64,000 bases of DNA from Hymenobacter properus (lineage in GTDB: Bacteria > Bacteroidota > Bacteroidia > Cytophagales > Hymenobacteraceae): positions 496,001-560,000 of the forward strand of contig NZ_JADQDP010000004.1 of NCBI RefSeq assembly GCF_015694735.1, read 5' to 3'. A program made the translations under genes and the position numbers. Shown here one piece after another: positions 1 to 7,497 of this stretch. The notes beneath the pieces are model-generated. The model was not told the origin of the DNA and ran no database searches. It saw only the letters and a program-made list of their open reading frames with translations. Positions within the stretch are counted from its first letter, which is position 1. The number at the start of each line of letters is the position of its first letter.

Positions 1-218
1 CGCCGAATGGTTTCGATGCCGTTCACCTCGTCGCCGTGCATGCCGCCCATGAGCAGCAGCGTGGGGCCGGGCTCCGTGGCCCGCAGCACGTGCACCGGCA
101 CGTCAATCACCGTGCCCGAGGGCAGGCGCGAAATCACCAGCCGCGTGAGCACCCGCTCGCCCGGCTGAATGGTGAGGTCGTTGAGGTACATCGGAGCAGG
201 AGCGGCGGGGTCGGGCAT
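1..218 (-). CDS. AstE/AspA-type aspartoacylase or desuccinylase, N-terminal part
   Basis: The first 72 codons of a gene that runs off the left edge. The fragment contains GGMHGDEVNG near residues 57-66, which matches the zinc-binding GxHGxExxG signature of the succinylglutamate desuccinylase/aspartoacylase branch of M14 metallopeptidases. These enzymes cut amide bonds at small acyl or amino-acid groups. I start it at the ATG at 218 (MPDPAAPAP...); an in-frame ATG at 191 (MYLNDLT) is an alternative. It lies downstream of the rimB-like gene and rimK on the same strand, separated from rimK by a palindromic repeat. The grouping suggests it acts on the product of RimK or on a related amide, but this is inference. 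There is no signal peptide, so it is probably cytoplasmic. Confidence 0.75.
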   Translation of the reverse strand, partial: MPDPAAPAPMYLNDLTIQPGERVLTRLVISRLPSGTVIDVPVHVLRATEPGPTLLLMGGMHGDEVNGIETIR

Positions 219-243
219 GGGTCGGGAACAGAATAAAATGAAA

Positions 244-343
244 CGTCATGCAGAGCGCAGCGAAGCATCTTTACCGCGCAACGCAATCCAACCTACAGGG
301 TTTGCGGCTGCGGTAAAGATGCTTCGCTGCGCTCTGCATGACG
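244..343. repeat. Palindromic intergenic repeat, copy 1
   Basis: Two 34-base arms (244-277 and 310-343) are near-perfect reverse complements around a 32-base spacer. The outer ends read CGTCATGCAGAGCGCAG and its complement. This is the first of 14 related elements in the window; each has a conserved GTCAT(C/G)C(T/C)GAGCG outer end and a long stem. This copy sits between rimK and the aspartoacylase gene, so a joint transcript would carry the hairpin. Confidence 0.9.
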
Positions 344-373
344 GACGTTTACCGGCTTAGCCGGCCCTCTCCC

Positions 374-1327
374 CTACTTCCCCGCCGGCACGTCCGACTG
401 CGCATCGACGCCGTGGGCAGCGCCTTTTTTGGCTTTTGGCTTCGTCTTTTTCTTCGTGGCCAGCGTGGTCGAATAATCAATGATGCGGCCGGCAATATCC
501 TGCTTGGTGGCTTTTTCGATGCCCTCCAGGCCGGGCGAGGAGTTGACTTCGAGCACCAGCGGGCCGCGCTTGCTTTGCAGCATATCCACGCCCGCAATGC
601 CAAGGCCCAGGGCTTTGGTGGCCAGCAGCGCCGCCGCTTTTTCGGCCCGCGTGAGCTTGACCAGCGTGCCCGAGCCGCCGCGGTGCAGGTTCGAGCGGAA
701 CTCGCCCTCCTTGCCCTGGCGCTTCATGGCGCCCACCACTTCGCCGTCCACCACAAAGGCGCGCAGGTCGGCGCCCTTGCTTTCGGCAATGAACTCCTGC
801 ACAATGATGCGCGCCTTGAGGTTGTGGAAGGCTTCGATGACCGACTGCGCGGCCTTGGCCGACTCGGCCAGCACCACGCCCAGGCCCTGCGTGCCTTCCA
901 GCAGCTTGATGATGACCGGCGCGCCGCCCACCTGCTCAATCATGGCGGGCACGTCTTCGGAAAAGTTGGTGAAGGCCGTTTTGGGCATGCCCACGCCGGC
1001 GCGGCTCAGAATCTGCATCGAGCGCAGCTTGTCGCGCGAGCGCACGATGGCCTGGCTGTCGATGGCCGTGCGCACCTTCATCATCTCAAACTGCCGCACC
1101 ACGGCCGTGCCGTAGAACGTGACCGAGGCGCCGATGCGCGGAATGATGGCGTCGAAGCCCTCGAGCCGCGCGCCCTGGTAAATGATGCCAGGCTGGCCTT
1201 TTTCCAGCACAATGTTGCATTGCAGATGGTCGATGACCACGGCTTCGTGGCCCTTGGCCGCTGCGGCCTCCACCAGCCGCTGGGTGGAATAAGATTTCGG
1301 CTCACGCGAGAGAATGGCCAGTTTCAT
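374..1327 (-). CDS. rimK: RimK-type ATP-grasp glutamate ligase
   Basis: 317 residues, close to the usual RimK length of about 300. RimK adds glutamate residues to the C-terminus of ribosomal protein S6 and can make poly-glutamate. The sequence opens [15 protein letters not shown], typical of the family, and continues with the ATP-grasp core: a nucleotide-binding segment around [16 protein letters not shown] (residues ~140-155), the [15 protein letters not shown] segment and the metal-binding [14 protein letters not shown] near residue 270. The last 30 residues form a Lys/Ala-rich tail ([11 protein letters not shown]) beyond the catalytic core. The ATG start at 1327 is the only sensible choice. 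A RimB-like protease gene lies 208 bases upstream and an aspartoacylase gene downstream on the same strand. Confidence 0.93.
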   Translation of the reverse strand: MKLAILSREPKSYSTQRLVEAAAAKGHEAVVIDHLQCNIVLEKGQPGIIYQGARLEGFDAIIPRIGASVTFYGTAVVRQFEMMKVRTAIDSQAIVRSRDKLRSMQILSRAGVGMPKTAFTNFSEDVPAMIEQVGGAPVIIKLLEGTQGLGVVLAESAKAAQSVIEAFHNLKARIIVQEFIAESKGADLRAFVVDGEVVGAMKRQGKEGEFRSNLHRGGSGTLVKLTRAEKAAALLATKALGLGIAGVDMLQSKRGPLVLEVNSSPGLEGIEKATKQDIAGRIIDYSTTLATKKKTKPKAKKGAAHGVDAQSDVPAGK

Positions 1328-1535
1328 CGGGTGGTGGATTGGGGGAGGTGGTGAGGGGGTGGATGGAAGCGGCGGGTGGGATGGGCGGAGCGGCGGGTGG
1401 AGGCGCCTGTCATCAAAGTCATTTCGTGAGCAAAGCAGCGACGAAAGACGACAGTTGCGGACGCTCTTACGTGAGAAGGTCGTCGGTTACGCTATACAAT
1501 GACAGATTTTCCACAGAATTTCGCCGCAAAACTAC

Positions 1536-2018
1536 TCAAGTGCGGGCGCGGCGCGCGGCGGCATGGGCCAGGAATTTGTAGGAAAGGTTGCGCTTGGCCA
1601 CGTCGACCACGAAGCGGCCTTGCCGCAACAGGCTGCGGCCCAGCAGCACCGGGTACTTCATGTCGGAGCGGTCGGAGAGCGAAAACTCTGTTTCAAAATC
1701 TTCGCCGTAGAGCTGCACCACGGCCCGGATGACGTAGCGCTCCTGCACTTCGCCGTTGGACGAGCGAATGTCGCGCAGCACAAAATTGGCGAAAGCCAGG
1801 GGCCGGCCGTCGGCGTCGGCGTGCTCGGGGTCGAGCAGGCGCACGAGCAGCACGGGGCGCTGCGCAGCATCGGTTTCGATGTGGATGTCGGTGCAGTGAA
1901 TGGCGCTGGTGTAAGCGCCGGTGTCCACCTTGGCCTCGATGCCACCGAGGGCAAAAGCCGGAAAATCGACCAGTTCGCGGCGGCCGAGCAGGCGCTTGGA
2001 AGAGCGAGGGCGGTTCAT
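1536..2018 (-). CDS. RimB-like retropepsin-fold protease (ATP-dependent zinc protease family)
   Basis: 160 residues. The motif KVDTGAYTSAIH (residues ~30-41) is the DTG active-site signature of single-domain retropepsin-like aspartyl proteases annotated as RimB or, for historical reasons, ATP-dependent zinc protease. The end of the fold shows VLLGRSLL, the usual second signature. In Pseudomonas, RimB works with RimK in control of S6 glutamylation; carrying that over here is inference from the neighbouring rimK. The ATG at 2018 gives MNRPRSSKRLLGRRELVDFP, and the family usually begins with a similar short basic stretch before GRRE. Probably cytoplasmic. Confidence 0.85.
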   Translation of the reverse strand: MNRPRSSKRLLGRRELVDFPAFALGGIEAKVDTGAYTSAIHCTDIHIETDAAQRPVLLVRLLDPEHADADGRPLAFANFVLRDIRSSNGEVQERYVIRAVVQLYGEDFETEFSLSDRSDMKYPVLLGRSLLRQGRFVVDVAKRNLSYKFLAHAAARRART

Positions 2019-2161
2019 GGCGGTGAAGATAGGTGCGACGGCCGCTTATCGAGCCGGGCCGCTCCGCCTGTCATGCCCGTGCCGAGTCAGCCGGCTCCGG
2101 CTTGGACACCAGAAAATCGATTAGTAAGCCTCAGAATAGATTGGAAGACTATATATCCGTT

Positions 2162-2193
2162 GAAACCCGCCCGGCATCGGCCGGGCGGGTTTC
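2162..2193. terminator. Bidirectional hairpin terminator
   Basis: GAAACCCGCCCGG and CCGGGCGGGTTTC form a 13-bp GC-rich stem around a short loop, with A-runs and T-runs at the base. It lies just past the stop of the 2TM gene (minus strand) and upstream of the rimB-like gene, so it probably ends the 2TM transcript. Confidence 0.75.
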
Positions 2194-2239
2194 ACTTGTG
2201 GATTGCAGAAAAAAGGTACAGTTACAGGAAATTGAACGC

Positions 2240-2545
2240 CTAGCGGTACTTGTCTAAAGGGTCCGCAGCGCCTTGCTCGCGCAGCAGCCGCTCGTACTCG
2301 CGCTGGGTGCGGTGCTCGCGGCTCAGGCCGCCGTAGGCCGCCAGCCCGCTCATCAGCACCCCGAAACCCCAGAACGCAGTACTCCAGAGGGGCCAGGGAA
2401 TTTCGCCGGTGTGGTAACGGTCGGTAAAGGCCCAAATCACCCAGAGCAGGGCGTTCACCCACAGGTAGGTGGCCAGGTGCGATTGAAACTTAGCCCGGGC
2501 TTTCGCTTTTTGCCACAGGTAGGGGTCGCGTTGCAGGGGTTCCAT
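2240..2545 (-). CDS. 2TM-domain membrane protein
   Basis: 101 residues with the layout of the Bacteroidota 2TM domain family: a charged N-terminus (DPYLWQKAKARAKFQSHLATY), a first hydrophobic helix (LWVNALLWVIWAF), a short loop, a second helix (LWSTAFWGFGVLMSGLAAYGG) and a charged C-terminal tail with EHRTQREYERLL. The family has no established biochemical role; some members occur fused to sensor kinases. It stands alone. A TACCTTTC -7-like element lies at 2581-2588 on the minus strand, and a hairpin terminator follows the gene. Confidence 0.8.
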   Translation of the reverse strand: MEPLQRDPYLWQKAKARAKFQSHLATYLWVNALLWVIWAFTDRYHTGEIPWPLWSTAFWGFGVLMSGLAAYGGLSREHRTQREYERLLREQGAADPLDKYR

Positions 2546-2725
2546 GAGCTTGGGGGTTGGGATTGGTTGAAATTGATGATGAAAGGTACATTTTAGGTCG
2601 AGGGGCGCGCCACTTCCCGTCGCCCAAGTGTCGTAAGCGGCGGCTCAAGCATCAATTGCCACGGCCGAAGCGTAGGCCATGAATCGTGCGGTGGCACGCT
2701 TCGTTACACCCGCCCGGAAATCCTT

Positions 2726-3259
2726 ATGTCTACTCCCCTTCCCAACCGTATTCAACTCGTGCAGGGCGACATCACCAAGCAACACGTCGCCGCCATCGTC
2801 AACGCAGCCAATTCCAGCCTGCTCGACGGGGGCGGCGTCGATGGGGCCATTCACCGGGCCGGCGGGCCCGCCATATTGGAGGAGTGCCGCGCCATCCGGG
2901 CCCGGCAGGGCGGCTGCCGCACCGGCGAAGCCGTCATCACCACCGGCGGGCGGCTGCCGGCCGCGCACGTCATCCATACCGTGGGGCCCGTCTGGAATGG
3001 CGGCCATAAGGGCGAACCAGAATTACTAGCCAACTGCTACCGCAACAGCCTGCGCCTGGCTGCAGAAAACCACCTGGAAAGCGTGGCCTTCCCCGGCATC
3101 AGCACCGGCATCTACGGCTATCCCAAGGCCGAAGCGGCGGCCGTGGCCGTGCGCGAGGTGCGCCAGTGGCTGGCGGCGCACGCGTGGCCGCAACAGGTGG
3201 TGTTCGTGGTGTTTGACGAGGAAAACCGGCGGCTGTACGAGCAGGAATTGGCCAACTAA
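2726..3259 (+). CDS. Macro-domain protein, O-acetyl-ADP-ribose deacetylase type
   Basis: 177 residues, one macro domain of the MacroD/YmdB class. Diagnostic motifs are QGDIT (residues 13-17), [19 protein letters not shown] (25-43; the Asn and the GGGVDGAIH loop contact ADP-ribose) and the [10 protein letters not shown] loop near 130. These proteins hydrolyse O-acetyl-ADP-ribose and remove mono-ADP-ribose from acidic side chains. No signal peptide is seen, so it is cytosolic. It is transcribed alone and converges on ispH, with a palindromic repeat between the two. Confidence 0.93.
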   Translation: MSTPLPNRIQLVQGDITKQHVAAIVNAANSSLLDGGGVDGAIHRAGGPAILEECRAIRARQGGCRTGEAVITTGGRLPAAHVIHTVGPVWNGGHKGEPELLANCYRNSLRLAAENHLESVAFPGISTGIYGYPKAEAAAVAVREVRQWLAAHAWPQQVVFVVFDEENRRLYEQELAN

Positions 3260-3264
3260 CGGCA

Positions 3265-3358
3265 AACGCCTGTCATCCTGAGCGCAGCGAAGGACCTTAT
3301 CACGCTAGAACATACTGACGTGAGAAGGTCCTTCACTGCGCTCAGGATGACAGGCGTT
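3265..3358. repeat. Palindromic intergenic repeat, copy 2
   Basis: The outer end reads AACGCCTGTCATCCTGAGCG, with an inner AAGGACCTT on both arms (the GGACCTT subtype). The arms differ at one position (GCGAAGG against CCTTCAC). It fills the gap between the convergent macro-domain gene and ispH and could end both transcripts. Confidence 0.9.
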
Positions 3359-3380
3359 GAAATCTATGTAAAAACGCTGG

Positions 3381-4262
3381 TTACGCCAGTTCGCCCACGC
3401 CTTCCACGCGCTCGGCTACTTGCTGCATCAGCCACAGCGGGGTGCTGGTGGCGCCGCAGATGCCTACGGTGTGGGCGCCGGCCAGCCATTCGTCATCCAC
3501 CTCGTCGGCGTTTTCGATGAAGTAGCTGCGCGGGTTCACGGCGTTCACCACCGAGAACAGGGCCTTGCCGTTGGAGCTTTTGCGGCCGCTCACGAAGAGC
3601 ACCACGTCGTATTCGGTAGCGAATTTGGCCAGGGCGGGCTCGCGGTTGCTCACCTGCCGGCAGATGCTGTCGTTGGCGTCGAAGCTGTCGAGCTGCCCAC
3701 CAGCGGCGGCAATGCGGGCTTCCATCAGGGCCTTCATCTTGTAGAAGCCGGCCGTGCTTTTGGTGGTTTGGCTGAAGAGCGTGACGGGGCGCGAGAAATC
3801 GATTTGGTCGAGGTCGGCCTCGTTCATCACGATAATGGCGCGGTTGCCGGTCTGGCCGGTGAGGCCGGCCACTTCGGCGTGGCCGGGCTGCCCGTAAATC
3901 ACAATCTGGCCGTTTTGGCGCTGGCTCAGGTCGAAGGCGTGCTTCACGCGGTTTTGCAGCTTGAGCACCACCGGGCAGCTGGCGTCAATCAGCTCCAGGT
4001 TGTTTTCGAGGGCCAGCTGGTAGGTTTCGGGCGGTTCGCCGTGGGCCCGGATGAGGACTTTGGTGTCGTGCAGTTCGGCCAGCTGCTCGCGGTCGATGAT
4101 GCGCAAACCCAATTGGTGCAGGCGCTCCACTTCCATGCGGTTGTGCACAATGTCGCCCAGGCAATAGAGGCTGTGGCCTTGCGCCAGCTCGTCTTCGGCC
4201 ATTTGGATGGCGAATTCGACGCCAAAGCAGTAACCGGAATTTTTATCAATCGTGACCTTCAT
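3381..4262 (-). CDS. ispH: 4-hydroxy-3-methylbut-2-enyl diphosphate reductase
   Basis: 293 residues. IspH is the last enzyme of the non-mevalonate (MEP) isoprenoid pathway and uses a 4Fe-4S cluster to make IPP and DMAPP. The three cluster cysteines are visible at C12 (GYCFG), C96 (DASCPVV) and C201 (SICRQVSNRE). The diphosphate- and proton-relay residues also show: DIVHN (H40), HGEPPE (H74), YGQPGHAEV (H128) and T/S residues in SQTTKST. It lies downstream of cmk on the same strand. A TAACTTTG -7-like element in the gap suggests it can also be expressed on its own. Confidence 0.96.
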   Translation of the reverse strand: MKVTIDKNSGYCFGVEFAIQMAEDELAQGHSLYCLGDIVHNRMEVERLHQLGLRIIDREQLAELHDTKVLIRAHGEPPETYQLALENNLELIDASCPVVLKLQNRVKHAFDLSQRQNGQIVIYGQPGHAEVAGLTGQTGNRAIIVMNEADLDQIDFSRPVTLFSQTTKSTAGFYKMKALMEARIAAAGGQLDSFDANDSICRQVSNREPALAKFATEYDVVLFVSGRKSSNGKALFSVVNAVNPRSYFIENADEVDDEWLAGAHTVGICGATSTPLWLMQQVAERVEGVGELA

Positions 4263-4306
4263 GCTGAGCCCTTAACATCCCTGCGGCGGCGAGGAGTTCG
4301 CCAGGG

Positions 4307-4314
4307 CAAAGTTA
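4307..4314 (-). promoter_or_regulatory. Candidate -7 element for ispH
   Basis: TAACTTTG on the minus strand matches the Bacteroidota TAnnTTTG -7 consensus, 45 bases before the ispH ATG. The nearest TTTG upstream is 25 bases away, longer than the usual 19-21, so the -33 half is not clear. Confidence 0.45.
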
Positions 4315-4366
4315 CGGAGTAGCCCGGCGGCATGGCGTACAAATTGCCGGCGTCTTTAATCCCGCT

Positions 4367-5059
4367 TTAATCCCAGCCCGCCGCAAACAGCGCCGACGAA
4401 GCCCTATCGAGCACAAAATCGACCTGTTCGGTGATGGTGATGTGCGTGGTGTCGAGCAACACAGCGTCGGGGGCGCGGCGTAGGGGGCTCTCGGCGCGGG
4501 TCGAGTCGAGGTGGTCGCGCTTGCGCAGGTTCTCGATGATGTCCTCGAGGGGCACAATCTCGCCTTTTTCAGCCAGCTCCTCCTGGCGGCGCTTGGCGCG
4601 CAGCTCCACTTCGGCCGTCATGAAAATCTTCACTTCCGCATCGGGGAAAACGGTGGTGCCAATGTCGCGGCCGTCCATCACCACGCCGCGCTTGCGGCCC
4701 ATTTGCTGTTGCTGGGCCACCATGGCGTGGCGCACCATCGGAATGACCGACACCTCGCTCACGGCGTTGGAGATGCGCATCTGCCGGATGTCGTCCTCGC
4801 GGTTCACCCCGTTCAGAAACAGCTCGTTGCGGCCGGTGCGGCGGTTGCGGCGGAAGCTGATGTGGATGTCGTGCAGGGCCTTCTCGATGCCGGGCATGTC
4901 ATCGAAGCCAATCTGGTTTTCGAGCAGGTACAGCGTCACGGCGCGGTACATGGCCCCGGTGTCGACGTAGGCATAGTGCAGCAGCTGAGCCACGGCCTTG
5001 GCGGTGGTGCTTTTGCCGCAGGAAGAGTAGCCGTCAATGGCAATAACGAGTTGTTTCAT
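4367..5059 (-). CDS. cmk: Cytidylate kinase
   Basis: 230 residues. It phosphorylates CMP and dCMP with ATP. The P-loop is GYSSCGKST at residues 9-17, a Bacteroidota-type variant of GxxxxGKS. Other family segments are YVDTGAMYRAVTL, the NMP-binding region with EVSVIPMVRHAMVAQQQQMG, VVMDGRDIGTTVFPDA and the R-rich lid ELRAKRRQEEL. I start it at the ATG at 5059 (MKQLVIAIDG), which places the P-loop where the family has it; an upstream in-frame start at 5077 would add six residues. Downstream is ispH, an association seen in other bacteria too. Confidence 0.95.
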   Translation of the reverse strand: MKQLVIAIDGYSSCGKSTTAKAVAQLLHYAYVDTGAMYRAVTLYLLENQIGFDDMPGIEKALHDIHISFRRNRRTGRNELFLNGVNREDDIRQMRISNAVSEVSVIPMVRHAMVAQQQQMGRKRGVVMDGRDIGTTVFPDAEVKIFMTAEVELRAKRRQEELAEKGEIVPLEDIIENLRKRDHLDSTRAESPLRRAPDAVLLDTTHITITEQVDFVLDRASSALFAAGWD

Positions 5060-5090
5060 AACGACGCGGGCGGCCATTGGCCCCGCAAGA

Positions 5091-5495
5091 TTACGAAATC
5101 CAAGTCTTACGCGCAGCCGGCGGCGTCTTCAAGCGTTGGGGCACCGAGGCAAAAAAAGCGGCTACCGATGCCCTTTCTCCCTCATTTAGTTGGGAATTGA
5201 CCAAATGAAAGGGGTTGAAAAAAAATCTGCCGGCCATGCCCACGCCGGTGCTGCCGTCCTTGCCCGTGCCCCATTCACCGCCGTACACCTGCACCAGGCA
5301 CTGCCCCAGAAAGCAGCCCAGCGCCATGAGCACGCCCTCGCGCTCGGCGGCCGGCAAAATGCCCCGCTGGGCCTCGATAAAGTTGTCGAGGTGGGCCACG
5401 GCTTCGGCGTCAAACGCTTTCAGATTGAGCTGCTGGCGCACCTGCTCGGCGGCTTGCTGAATGGATTCGAGGGGCGTGGGGCTGGTATCGGGCAT
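5091..5495 (-). CDS. Conserved hypothetical cytoplasmic protein
   Basis: 134 residues with no signal peptide or membrane helix. It has an amphipathic N-terminal half (LESIQQAAEQVRQQLNLKAF; LDNFIEAQRGILPAAEREG) followed by LGCFLGQCLVQVYGGEW, a pattern I have seen in small uncharacterised proteins but cannot tie to a function. The Trp-Gly and FFNPF motifs suggest a compact globular domain. It lies 31 bases upstream of cmk on the same strand, so it may be the first gene of a cmk-ispH transcript. Confidence 0.6.
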   Translation of the reverse strand: MPDTSPTPLESIQQAAEQVRQQLNLKAFDAEAVAHLDNFIEAQRGILPAAEREGVLMALGCFLGQCLVQVYGGEWGTGKDGSTGVGMAGRFFFNPFHLVNSQLNEGERASVAAFFASVPQRLKTPPAARKTWIS

Positions 5496-5642
5496 AGGAA
5501 CAAAGCTGGTGGCGAAAGGGCCGGGCGCGGCCGGCTGGTTTGTAAGCTAACACGCTTAAGGGCGCCGGGGTTGTGGCAAGGATGCCTGCTCCGGCGTTTT
5601 CTGCTCAAACCGCTGGCTCGAAACCGGCAGGTCGCCGGGCGG

Positions 5643-6383
5643 CTAGTTACGCGCTCCCTTTTTATCGGCAATGTACTCGTTCAGCACCTTGGGCAGCTTT
5701 TCGGTGGTCAGCGAACCCCATTTTACTTCCTGGCTCAGGCGCGCATCGTCGGCAATTAGGGGTTCGACAATGGCCCGCAGCCGGCCGCCCGACTTCGGCA
5801 GGCTCACCCACTGCGGGCTGTCGTCGCGCTTGAGCACCCAGGCCTGCGTCATCTCGTATTCGGTCACGTTGGACTTGTAGCTGCCCCCGGCGCTGCCCCA
5901 GCTGGCGCCGTTGAATGTGGCATAACTGCCCTGGTGCACGGCATCGTCGCGCCGCATGGTGCCCTTAAGGTGGTAGAGCCCCAGGCCCGCTCCCACGGCG
6001 CCCACCCGCACAAAGGCAATGCGGTATTCCTGCTCGTCCTCGCCCACCACTACTTTGAAATCCTTCAGTACCACAAACGAGTCCTGCTTCATTACGAAAC
6101 TGCTGACGTCGAGCGGCGTGTAGGCGGTTTTATCGGTCAGGCCGACGGCCACAATCTTGTTGTAGTCGATGTAGGCAATGGGCACCTCCAGCGTGCTCCC
6201 ATCGAGCAGGTGAATGCGGCCCGGAACGGCCTCAGGCAGCTTATCGGGCACGTCGGCCGCCGATTTATTGAAGTTGTAGGTGTTCTTTTTCTGGCCGAAA
6301 GCATTGGTTTGCGCTTGGGCGTACCCGGCGCCAGCCGCCAGGCCAATAATGGCTACTGCGAGATGGAATAAAACTTTTGTCAT
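5643..6383 (-). CDS. Secreted protein of unknown function, paralogue of the next gene
   Basis: 246 residues from the ATG at 6383, which places a clean signal peptide (MTKVLFHLAVAIIGLAAGAG..AQA) at the start; an upstream start at 6404 would put seven charged residues before it. The mature part has PGRIHLLDGSTLEVPIAYIDYNKIVAVG, then DSFVVLKDFKVVVG and VRVGAVGAGLGLYHLKGTM, and a C-terminal alpha-helical segment (KWGSLTTEKLPKVLNEYIADKKG). Much of this is shared with the gene at 6693-7241, so the two form a tandem pair that arose by duplication. Location is probably periplasmic or surface. I do not recognise a named family. Confidence 0.7.
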   Translation of the reverse strand: MTKVLFHLAVAIIGLAAGAGYAQAQTNAFGQKKNTYNFNKSAADVPDKLPEAVPGRIHLLDGSTLEVPIAYIDYNKIVAVGLTDKTAYTPLDVSSFVMKQDSFVVLKDFKVVVGEDEQEYRIAFVRVGAVGAGLGLYHLKGTMRRDDAVHQGSYATFNGASWGSAGGSYKSNVTEYEMTQAWVLKRDDSPQWVSLPKSGGRLRAIVEPLIADDARLSQEVKWGSLTTEKLPKVLNEYIADKKGARN

Positions 6384-6488
6384 GGCCTGCTCTTTGTGCC
6401 GCACAAGTTAAACCCATTGTCAGCATGCCCCCGTGTTTACGAAGCAGCACACGCATCATTTTTCCGGAAAAGGTCAGGGCTATCAGCT

Positions 6489-6692
6489 TTAGCCTTTTCG
6501 GGCGGCCGTGTACTGCGCCATCAGCTCCACCATTTTTTCGATGGTGAAGGCCGAGGGGAATAAGCGGTGTATTTTCTTGCTGAGCTCAGGCTGGTCGGCC
6601 GTCAGGGCTTCCAGCAGGTCGTGGGCGCTTTTTGTATGGGGCTGCAGCGTTTGGAAACCCGGGTTAGCAGCGGTTTTAAGCAGCAGTATCGC
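6489..6692 (-). pseudogene. Stranded 3' part of the amber-interrupted paralogue
   Basis: Directly after the TAG at 6693-6695, the same reading frame stays open for 67 codons and ends at TAA (6489-6491). The translated stretch (LLLKTAANPGF...KMVELMAQYTAARKG) lines up with the C-terminus of the paralogue at 5643-6383 (WVLKRDDSPQW...KVLNEYIADKKG). So this is the true C-terminus of the gene upstream, cut off by a nonsense codon. At the stop, the paralogue appears to have Gln, which fits a CAG-to-TAG change. Confidence 0.75.
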
Positions 6693-7241
6693 CTAGACTT
6701 TTTCTTCGTAGGTGCCGGTCTTTTTTTCAAGTAGGGCGCCCCCCGCGGCGCCCACAGCCACTCCTAGTAACCCGTAGCGTAGGTTTGCGCCAGCGCCCTG
6801 CAACATCGAAGCCTGCGTGCCGGGCGGCGCACTATACACGTCCATGGTGCCTTTCAGGCCGTAAAGCTCCAGCCCCTGGGCGGCCTGGTACACGCGCACC
6901 ATGGCGCAAGGGTAATGGGCCACCACGCCGTTAATCACCACATCAAACTTGCGCAGCACAGTAAATGAGTCGACCCCAATCACAAAGTTTTTGACCTGCA
7001 CAGCCGCAAAGTGCTGGGGCTCCGCAACGCCTTCGTCCTTCACCAACAGCTCATTGTCGCTCACCAAGCAAAGGATGCCGGTGCGGGAAATGCCATCGGC
7101 CAGCCGGTAGTGGCCCGGGGCGAATACCGGTGGCTTGGGTTTAGGACCGGCCGCCAAGACCTGCGTGGTGGCTAAAACACCCGCGAGGATGCTAAAAATG
7201 AATATCCGCCAATGCGTTCGGGAAGTTGCGAAGTCGCTCAT
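6693..7241 (-). CDS. Secreted protein, paralogue of 5643-6383, truncated by an in-frame TAG
   Basis: 182 residues from the ATG at 7241 (MSDFATSRTHWRIFIFSILAGVLA, a signal peptide). The middle matches its neighbour: DSFTVLRKFDVVING and VRVYQAAQGLELYGLKGTM against DSFVVLKDFKVVVG and VRVGAVGAGLGLYHLKGTM. A short hydrophobic glycine-rich stretch (YGLLGVAVGAAGGALL) precedes the end. The protein ends at TAG (6693-6695), but homology to the paralogue continues in frame for 67 more codons, so the present product probably lacks its C-terminal domain. This could be a recent pseudogene, a strain-specific mutation, a sequencing error or stop-codon readthrough. Function unknown. Confidence 0.7.
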   Translation of the reverse strand: MSDFATSRTHWRIFIFSILAGVLATTQVLAAGPKPKPPVFAPGHYRLADGISRTGILCLVSDNELLVKDEGVAEPQHFAAVQVKNFVIGVDSFTVLRKFDVVINGVVAHYPCAMVRVYQAAQGLELYGLKGTMDVYSAPPGTQASMLQGAGANLRYGLLGVAVGAAGGALLEKKTGTYEEKV

Positions 7242-7257
7242 TGGCGCAAAATAGCGG

Positions 7258-7419
7258 CTAGTGCCCGCAGGGGCAGGGCACACTCTTGCCGCCGCTGTGG
7301 TGCTTGTACCAGCTGGTTTTTTTCTGCTGCGCGGTGCGGCGCGCGCAGCCGCCCAAGAGGCTGCCCCCCAGCACGAGCAGTACCATCAGCAGGAGCCGCC
7401 ACGACGAAGATATTTTCAT
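7258..7419 (-). CDS. Small Cys/His-tailed lipoprotein
   Basis: 53 codons, ATG at 7419 and TAG at 7258-7260. The N-terminus is a lipoprotein signal: MKISSSWRLLLMVLLVLGG, then SLLGGC with the lipidated cysteine at residue 25. The mature peptide is only 29 residues and ends in SGGKSVPCPCGH, a CPC-G-H cluster that could bind a metal. A TAACTTTG -7 element (7438-7445) sits 19 bases ahead of the ATG. The gene is immediately upstream of the truncated secreted protein on the same strand. Codon use and the lipobox argue that it is real; the function is unknown. Confidence 0.65.
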   Translation of the reverse strand: MKISSSWRLLLMVLLVLGGSLLGGCARRTAQQKKTSWYKHHSGGKSVPCPCGH

Positions 7420-7437
7420 AGCCAATCTATTTTAACT

Positions 7438-7445
7438 CAAAGTTA
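7438..7445 (-). promoter_or_regulatory. Candidate -7 element for the small lipoprotein
   Basis: TAACTTTG on the minus strand matches TAnnTTTG. No good TTTG is seen 19-21 bases further upstream. It lies in the divergent gap shared with the adenine deaminase gene. Confidence 0.4.
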
Positions 7446-7497
7446 AGGTTCTTTGCGCGCCTGCCCATAGGCCGCCGCTTCTAATTTCCGCCAACGC

